Positions 6,526 to 11,273 of a stretch of 11,273 nucleotides of DNA are shown here, piece by piece. How positions within the stretch are numbered: the stretch's first letter is position 1; the number at the start of each line of letters is the position of its first letter. A model generated the notes under the pieces. The model searched no databases. It was not told where the DNA came from and saw nothing but the letters and a program-made list of their open reading frames with translations. Location: assembly GCA_023135015.1 (NCBI GenBank), contig JAGLTZ010000119.1, forward strand, positions 1-11,273, written 5' to 3'. Position numbers and translations under genes: made by a program. This DNA is from Candidatus Latescibacterota bacterium. Its GTDB lineage: Bacteria; Blakebacterota; Blakebacteria; Blakebacterales; Blakebacteraceae.

Positions 6526-9500
6526 TTGACAGTGAGCACGCCGCCCTTCGTTCACCTTCACAACCACAGCGAATACAGCCTGCTGGACGGGGCGTGCCGG
6601 ACAAAGGAGATGGTCGACGAGGCAAAGGCACTCGGCATGGAGGCACTGGCGCTGACCGATCACGGCACGCTCTTCGGTGTTATTGAGTTTTATCAGAACG
6701 CTATAACTGCCGGCATCAAGCCGATTATCGGCTGTGAGATCTACGTCGCTCCGGGGGACCGCAGGGACAAAAGGCCACGCCAGGGCGATGCCTCTTATCA
6801 CCTGATCCTGCTGGCACGCGACATGAACGGGTACCGCAACCTGTTGAAGCTCTCCAGTCTTGGCTTTCTGGAGGGATTCTATTACAAACCTCGCGTCGAC
6901 AAGGCACTGCTACGTGAATACAGCGAGGGGTTGATAGCCTGTTCGGCCTGCCTGAAGGGCGAGATCTCTGTTCATAACGTCAACCGTCGTCCCGCAGAGG
7001 CGAAGAAGGCCGCGCTGGAATACCAGGAGATCTTTGGAGAGGAGAACTTCTTCCTCGAGGTTCAGAATCACGATATCGAGGAGGAGATGGTGAACATAGA
7101 CGCAATGATCTCCCTCTCCCGCGAGCTGGGCATCCCGCTGGTTGCCACCAACGACATTCACTTCATGAAACCGGAGCACGCAGAAAGCCACGAAGTCCTT
7201 CTATGCGTGCAGACAGGCAAGACCCTGGAGGACCCCGACCGCATACATTCCAACAGACAGCTTTATTTCCGGACACCGGAGGAGATGGCCAATCTCTTTG
7301 CAGGTCTGCCCGAGGCACTGGAGAACACGGCGAAGATAGCAAAGCGCTGCAACCTGCTGATGGAATTCGGGGAGATGTATCTACCCAACTACCCACTTCC
7401 CAAGGGGTTCAAAACACTCTCAAGCCACCTCCGCCATGTTGTCTATGAGGGTGCAAAGGAACGATATCCGTCCATCACGAAGGAGATTGAGGACCGTCTC
7501 GAGTATGAACTGGGTACGATCGAGCAGATGGGTTTTGCCGGCTATTTCCTGATAGTAGCCGACTTCACCGGACAGGCACGCTCGATGGGCATTCCTGTCG
7601 GTCCTGGCCGCGGCTCGGCTGCCGGCAGCCTGGTTTCCTACTCACTGGGCATCACCAACATCGATCCAATTGAATATGATCTGCTCTTCGAGCGGTTCCT
7701 GAACCCCGAACGGATCAGCATGCCCGATATAGATATCGACTTCTGCTACGAACGCCGGGGGGAGATCATCCAATATGTCATAAAGAAGTACGGCGAGGAG
7801 AGCGTGGCCCAGATAATCACCTTTGGTACGATGGCGGCCAGGGCGGCCGTGCGAGATGTCGGTCGGGTGATGGGCATGCCGTACAGCGAGGTAGACCGCC
7901 TGGCAAAGCAGGTTCCGGAGGAGCCGGGGATAAAACTCGAGGACGCTCTGAGGCAGGAACCGGCGCTGCAGGATCTGGTGGAGACGGAGGATAAGTACAG
8001 GAAGTTGTTCGAGCACGCAAAGCTTCTTGAAGGCCTCTCCCGGCATGCCTCTACCCATGCAGCCGGGGTTGTCATCGCCCCGGGACCGCTCACAGACTTC
8101 GTGCCTCTTTATAAGAGTTCAAAGGGGGAGATTACCACCCAGTATAGCATGAACAACGTGGAGAAGGTCGGCCTGCTGAAGGTGGATTTCCTTGGACTAC
8201 GTACGCTGACCGTACTTCATGATGCAGCCGAGCTGGTGGAAAAACAGCACGGGGTGGAGCTCGACCTGGAGAATCCCTCCGTGGATGACGAAGAAACCTA
8301 CGACCTCTTCAGCCGGGGGGAAACGATAGGGATCTTCCAGTTTGAGTCAGCGGGAATGCGCGATTACCTGCGTAAGCTCCGCCCCACCTCGTTAGAGGAT
8401 CTGATTGCCATGAATGCGCTCTACCGGCCCGGCCCCCTGGGTGCCAGGATGGTGGACGATTTCATCGACCGTAAGCACGGCCGCAGGGATATCACATACG
8501 ACCACTCCGACCTGGAGCCGATTCTGAAGTCGACGTACGGTATCATTGTCTATCAGGAACAGGTGATGCGGATCGCCTCGGAGCTGGCGGGTTTCAGCCT
8601 CGGCGAGGCGGATCTGCTGCGACGGGCAATGGGGAAGAAGAAAGCGGAGGTGATGGAGGAACAGAGGGAGAAATTCGTCTCCGGGGCGATGAAGAGGGAT
8701 ATAGACCGCACGATCGCAGAGAGCATCTTCGAGCAGATGGCCTACTTCGCGGGCTACGGATTCAACCGGAGTCACTCTGCCGGGTATGCGCTTGTTGCGT
8801 ACCAGACAGGTTTTTTTAAGGTCCACTATCCGGCCGAGTTCATGGCGGCCACTCTCTCGAGCGAGATGAGCAACTCGGACAGAGTAGTAATCCTGATCGA
8901 GGAATGCCGCAGGCTGGGACTGCAGGTGCTTCCGCCAGACCTGAATGAGTCGGATGAGAAGTTCACGGTTACAGCGGACGGTATAATAAAGTTCGGGCTG
9001 GGGGCGGTGAAGAATGTGGGGCATTCCGCCATCCAGGCCATTTTGAAAGCCAGGGTGGAGGGAGGGCCCTTCAGGGATCTCTCCGATTTCCTGGAACGCA
9101 CCGACCTTAAAAGCGTGAATAAGCGGGTTGTGGAGAGCCTGATTGCGGCCGGTACGTACGATGGATTAGGAGGTCACAGGGCGCAGCTGATGGCTACGCT
9201 GAGTCGCGAGCTGGAAGGAGCCCAACGGCGTCAGGCAGAGAGGGACAGGGGTCAGGTTGGCCTTTTCGATGCAGGTGAGGGAGAGAAGGCGCTCAAGGCC
9301 GTAGATTCAAGCCTTCCCGATGTGCCCGAATGGAACCTTCATGAAATGCTTTCCCGCGAAAAGAATGCTCTCGGGTTCTACGTTTCGGGACATCCATTGG
9401 AGCGATACCGTGACGAGGTGAATGCGTTTACAACCGCCGGACTGGGGGAGCTGGATCAGAATAATGACAACAGCGTTGTAACGGTTGCGGGGGTGATCGC

Positions 9501-9972
9501 ATCGATGACACGGAAGACTGACAAGAGGGGGAATCCGATAGCTTTTATCCTTCTGGAGGATTTCACCGGCTCTGCAGAAGCCCTGGTCTTCAGTGAACCT
9601 TGCGAGAAGTATGCCGAACTGCTTCGTGAGGACAATATGGTTCTTCTAAAAGGCCGTCTCTCAAAGCGGGAGGGAGAGGAACCAAAGGTCGTGGCCCAGG
9701 AATTCATTCCACTCGCCGAAGTGCGCAGGCGTATGACTTCCAGGTTGCACCTCCTGCTGGTGACGGGAGAGGGCGCCGAACTTGCCGATCAGGCCTATGA
9801 AGTATTGCAGAAGCACCCCGGCGACGTTCCTGTATATTTGCATATAGAGCACGCTGAAGAAGGTCCACCCCTCAGACTGAGGGCAGGCCGCCTTGGAGTA
9901 GACCCGGACGGCGAGGTCCTGGACGAGCTGAAGGCGATACTGGGTGAAGAGAATGTATGGGTCAGTGGGTAG
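6526..9972 (+). CDS. dnaE: DNA polymerase III alpha subunit DnaE
   Basis: DnaE is the catalytic subunit of the replicative DNA polymerase. The 1148-residue product is full length. The N-terminal PHP domain (about 8-215) keeps all nine metal ligands I expect from alignment by eye: H12, H14, D21, H46, E71, H92, C142, D210 and H212. The palm carries the catalytic aspartates D401 and D403 (PDIDIDF) and D554 (KVDFLGL). The fingers include GYGFNRSHSAGYALVAYQT (about 743-761). A helix-hairpin-helix region follows, then an internal clamp-binding motif QVGLF at 910-914 and an OB-fold domain from about residue 985. The start is taken as TTG 6526; GTG 6532 would shorten it by two residues. The order and lack of PolC features make this DnaE, not PolC. 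The stop is TAG, within the start of the next gene. Confidence 0.97.
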   Translation: MTVSTPPFVHLHNHSEYSLLDGACRTKEMVDEAKALGMEALALTDHGTLFGVIEFYQNAITAGIKPIIGCEIYVAPGDRRDKRPRQGDASYHLILLARDMNGYRNLLKLSSLGFLEGFYYKPRVDKALLREYSEGLIACSACLKGEISVHNVNRRPAEAKKAALEYQEIFGEENFFLEVQNHDIEEEMVNIDAMISLSRELGIPLVATNDIHFMKPEHAESHEVLLCVQTGKTLEDPDRIHSNRQLYFRTPEEMANLFAGLPEALENTAKIAKRCNLLMEFGEMYLPNYPLPKGFKTLSSHLRHVVYEGAKERYPSITKEIEDRLEYELGTIEQMGFAGYFLIVADFTGQARSMGIPVGPGRGSAAGSLVSYSLGITNIDPIEYDLLFERFLNPERISMPDIDIDFCYERRGEIIQYVIKKYGEESVAQIITFGTMAARAAVRDVGRVMGMPYSEVDRLAKQVPEEPGIKLEDALRQEPALQDLVETEDKYRKLFEHAKLLEGLSRHASTHAAGVVIAPGPLTDFVPLYKSSKGEITTQYSMNNVEKVGLLKVDFLGLRTLTVLHDAAELVEKQHGVELDLENPSVDDEETYDLFSRGETIGIFQFESAGMRDYLRKLRPTSLEDLIAMNALYRPGPLGARMVDDFIDRKHGRRDITYDHSDLEPILKSTYGIIVYQEQVMRIASELAGFSLGEADLLRRAMGKKKAEVMEEQREKFVSGAMKRDIDRTIAESIFEQMAYFAGYGFNRSHSAGYALVAYQTGFFKVHYPAEFMAATLSSEMSNSDRVVILIEECRRLGLQVLPPDLNESDEKFTVTADGIIKFGLGAVKNVGHSAIQAILKARVEGGPFRDLSDFLERTDLKSVNKRVVESLIAAGTYDGLGGHRAQLMATLSRELEGAQRRQAERDRGQVGLFDAGEGEKALKAVDSSLPDVPEWNLHEMLSREKNALGFYVSGHPLERYRDEVNAFTTAGLGELDQNNDNSVVTVAGVIASMTRKTDKRGNPIAFILLEDFTGSAEALVFSEPCEKYAELLREDNMVLLKGRLSKREGEEPKVVAQEFIPLAEVRRRMTSRLHLLLVTGEGAELADQAYEVLQKHPGDVPVYLHIEHAEEGPPLRLRAGRLGVDPDGEVLDELKAILGEENVWVSG
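9943..9947 (+). promoter_or_regulatory. Candidate ribosome binding site of the lptE-like gene
   Basis: GGTGA ends 5 nt before ATG 9953, inside the 3' end of dnaE. No comparable site is found before the later ATG at 9986, which favours the upstream start. Confidence 0.4.
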
Positions 9973-10471
9973 AAACGGTTTTCATATGTTTAGGCTCTGT
10001 TCTCTGGTGATACTGCTGGTGTCGGGAGGGTGCGCCTATTCGTTCAGTTCGGGACTCCCTCCGCACATCAAGACGGTGGCGGTGCAACTGCTTGCCAACG
10101 AGACCAGCGAATTCGGAGTTGCCGAAGAGATTACAGAACGTCTGGTTGCCGCCCTGGTAAAAGATGGTACGCTTCGCATCGTAGCCGATGAAGCAGAGGC
10201 CACAAGTGTGCTCCTGGGAACAGTACGCACCTACTCGGAAGAGACGTACGAGTACACCAGAGACGAGGAGGTCGAGCAGTTCATTATCCGGATAGGTGTG
10301 CAGGTGAGCTTTCATGACAGGGTGAAGGATGAGGTTATATGGGAGTCGCCTCAGATCTTCGGCTCAGCCGTCTATGACAACACCGGTCCCGATGCCAGAA
10401 TGGTCGGCCTCCAAGAAGCCATCGATCTCGTGGTCGAGGAAATCCTGAGTGGCATGGTTGCCGGATGGTAG
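9953..10471 (+). CDS. lptE: LPS-assembly lipoprotein, LptE family
   Basis: LptE is the outer-membrane lipoprotein that plugs and stabilises the LptD barrel during lipopolysaccharide export. The 172-residue product starts with a basic and hydrophobic signal (FRLCSLVILLVSGGC), with the lipid-modified cysteine at 27. The body is typical of the family: CAYSFSSGLPPHIKTVAV, a helix (FGVAEEITERLVAALV), DGTLRIV, a strand-rich YSEETYEYTR region and VIWESPQIFG. The lipobox SGGC has serine rather than leucine at -3, which is less common. ATG 9953 has GGTGA upstream and overlaps dnaE by 20 bases. ATG 9986 (161 residues, a short signal) and GTG 9944 are alternatives. The stop is TAG. The gene is probably translated together with dnaE and indicates an outer membrane. 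The family call is by pattern; LptE proteins diverge strongly. Confidence 0.78.
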   Translation: MYGSVGRNGFHMFRLCSLVILLVSGGCAYSFSSGLPPHIKTVAVQLLANETSEFGVAEEITERLVAALVKDGTLRIVADEAEATSVLLGTVRTYSEETYEYTRDEEVEQFIIRIGVQVSFHDRVKDEVIWESPQIFGSAVYDNTGPDARMVGLQEAIDLVVEEILSGMVAGW

Positions 10472-10475
10472 AAAG

Positions 10476-10481
10476 AAGGTG
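10476..10481 (+). promoter_or_regulatory. Ribosome binding site deciding the TTG start of the last gene
   Basis: AAGGTG lies just after the lptE-like stop. Its AAGG core is 5 nt before TTG 10485. The GTG at 10479 overlaps this site and so is a poor start. Confidence 0.5.
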
Positions 10482-10484
10482 CCC

Positions 10485-11273
10485 TTGCGTACCTTCACGT
10501 GTATGGCGATCCAGGTAACTACGGCTGTGCTGCTGACAGGTTGTGCCGCGCAAGGGCCGGTCCGTCCCGCCGGACCCGGAATGCCGGGGAGCTACTCTGA
10601 GAGGATCGAATTCGACCTGTTGCTGGCCCTGTTCAGGTCCCAAGAAAGCGAAAACCGTTTCCTGCACGTACACCTCTCCTTTCCCCGATCAAGACTGCTC
10701 TTCCTGCGGGATGAATCCTATGGCGCGACCGGATGGCGGGCGGAGTATGAATGGAGTGTTATTATAAGAGATCGGGGTGGTCAGCAAGTCGGGGGTGGCG
10801 TTTATTCTGATCGAATTGTTCTGGATGGTGAGACACGTCTGGAAGATCCGGAAGTCGTCCTGCGGGCTCATCAACAGTTCAGCATCCCGCCCGGCCGATA
10901 CCGTGTGGAGGTCACTGTTTCGGACAGGAATTCGGTGAGGCTGGGCAGGCGGATTGAAGAAATCGAGGCGTTCGACTCACGGTGGAACGAGCCGGGGCTC
11001 AGTCAAATCGAGGTGCTCGACCCGAACACTGTATCTCCTTCGGTTTCGGCAGGCGTTGTTTTGAATAACGCCGAACGTCACATGAAAGAAGTCATTGCTT
11101 CATCGGCCAATCCGGAGGATGCGGATGAGATCGCCTTTTTATTTGAGGTGTACCACATACCTGAAGCGGCCGAGGTGGTCTACAGGCTCTTCTCAGATGA
11201 GGGAACGGAGGTCTGCTGCCGGAGGCGCCCGCTTCCAGAGGGGTCGTATCTGACTGTGCGCGATACCGTGTGT
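10485..11273 (+). CDS. Putative lipoprotein resembling the N-terminal part of GWxTD-domain proteins (runs off right edge)
   Basis: This frame is open for 263 codons to the window end. From TTG 10485 it begins MRTFTCMAIQVTTAVLLTGC, a signal peptide with an arginine near the start and a good lipobox (LTGC, C20). The later ATG 10503 would remove the positive charge and leave too short a signal. The mature part is strand-rich: FLHVHLSFPRSRLLFL, AEYEWSVIIRDRGG, PPGRYRVEVTVSD (about 135-147), GLSQIEVLD (about 171-179) and FEVYHIPEAAEVVYRLF (about 220-236). This order resembles the N-terminal region of GWxTD-domain proteins, an uncharacterised family common in the FCB group. The GWxTD motif itself would lie beyond the window, so the call is tentative. 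It follows the lptE-like stop by 13 bases and is probably in the same operon. Function is unknown. Confidence 0.6.
   Translation, partial: MRTFTCMAIQVTTAVLLTGCAAQGPVRPAGPGMPGSYSERIEFDLLLALFRSQESENRFLHVHLSFPRSRLLFLRDESYGATGWRAEYEWSVIIRDRGGQQVGGGVYSDRIVLDGETRLEDPEVVLRAHQQFSIPPGRYRVEVTVSDRNSVRLGRRIEEIEAFDSRWNEPGLSQIEVLDPNTVSPSVSAGVVLNNAERHMKEVIASSANPEDADEIAFLFEVYHIPEAAEVVYRLFSDEGTEVCCRRRPLPEGSYLTVRDTVC

Noticed and set aside
6526..6554. TTGACA at the dnaE start as a -35 box
   Set aside because: The hexamer is the start codon plus ACA, and no -10-like sequence lies 16-18 bases downstream.
6116..6646. Antisense open frame (176 codons) across the murA-dnaE junction
   Set aside because: It is rich in Arg, Ser and Pro, has no domain, and opposes two confident genes.
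8392..9024. Long antisense open frame (210 codons) opposite dnaE
   Set aside because: The + strand encodes highly conserved DnaE polymerase motifs here. The antisense frame has no recognisable domain and is a by-product of codon bias.
1..11273. Mobile element, CRISPR array, defence system or biosynthetic cluster
   Set aside because: No transposase, integrase, regular spacer-repeat pattern, terminal inverted repeats or toxin/antitoxin-like gene was seen; the genes are conserved core functions with even composition.

Overview
This window is a dense, co-directional (all + strand) block of bacterial housekeeping genes. The order is priA (3' part only), rho, rpmE, prfA, prmC, murA, dnaE, an LptE-like lipoprotein gene, and the 5' part of a second lipoprotein gene that runs off the right edge. 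Coding density is very high. The only gap over 60 bases is the 258 bases between priA and rho. No RNA gene, mobile element, CRISPR array or integration signature is visible, and composition looks even throughout.

Organism: the LptE-type outer-membrane lipoprotein and lipobox signal peptides indicate a diderm (Gram-negative-type) bacterium of moderately high GC. The last gene resembles the N-terminal part of GWxTD-domain lipoproteins, which are typical of the Fibrobacteres-Chlorobi-Bacteroidetes group, Gemmatimonadetes and related uncultured phyla. DnaE has a fully intact PHP metal site, unlike the enterobacterial enzyme. I infer a member of the FCB group or a neighbouring candidate phylum; the sequence alone does not fix the lineage.

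Layout: bases 1-1461 encode the helicase core and C-terminus of PriA (replication restart). A good sigma70-type promoter lies just after the priA stop, followed by a roughly 210-nt untranslated leader with C-over-G composition, repeated YGATT motifs and potential hairpins; rho follows. Then come rpmE (ribosomal protein L31), prfA (release factor 1) and prmC (the methyltransferase that modifies the GGQ motif of release factors), with prfA and prmC sharing a GTGA overlap. murA (peptidoglycan precursor synthesis) overlaps the prmC stop by one base. dnaE (replicative polymerase alpha subunit) follows after 34 bases, then the LptE-like gene overlapping the dnaE end, then the partial lipoprotein gene. 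No convincing terminator separates these genes, so transcription from the rho promoter could run through much of the block.

The genes fall into three jobs: ending transcription or translation (Rho, RF1, PrmC), DNA replication (PriA, DnaE), and building the cell envelope (MurA, LptE). I found no evidence for a new defence, mobile or biosynthetic system. The observations most worth a second look are the rho leader (possible autoregulation, with a short Leu-rich reading frame), the strong use of TAG stops around the RF1 gene, a U UUU UUU slip site in dnaE followed at once by a -1-frame stop, and the truncated GWxTD-like gene.
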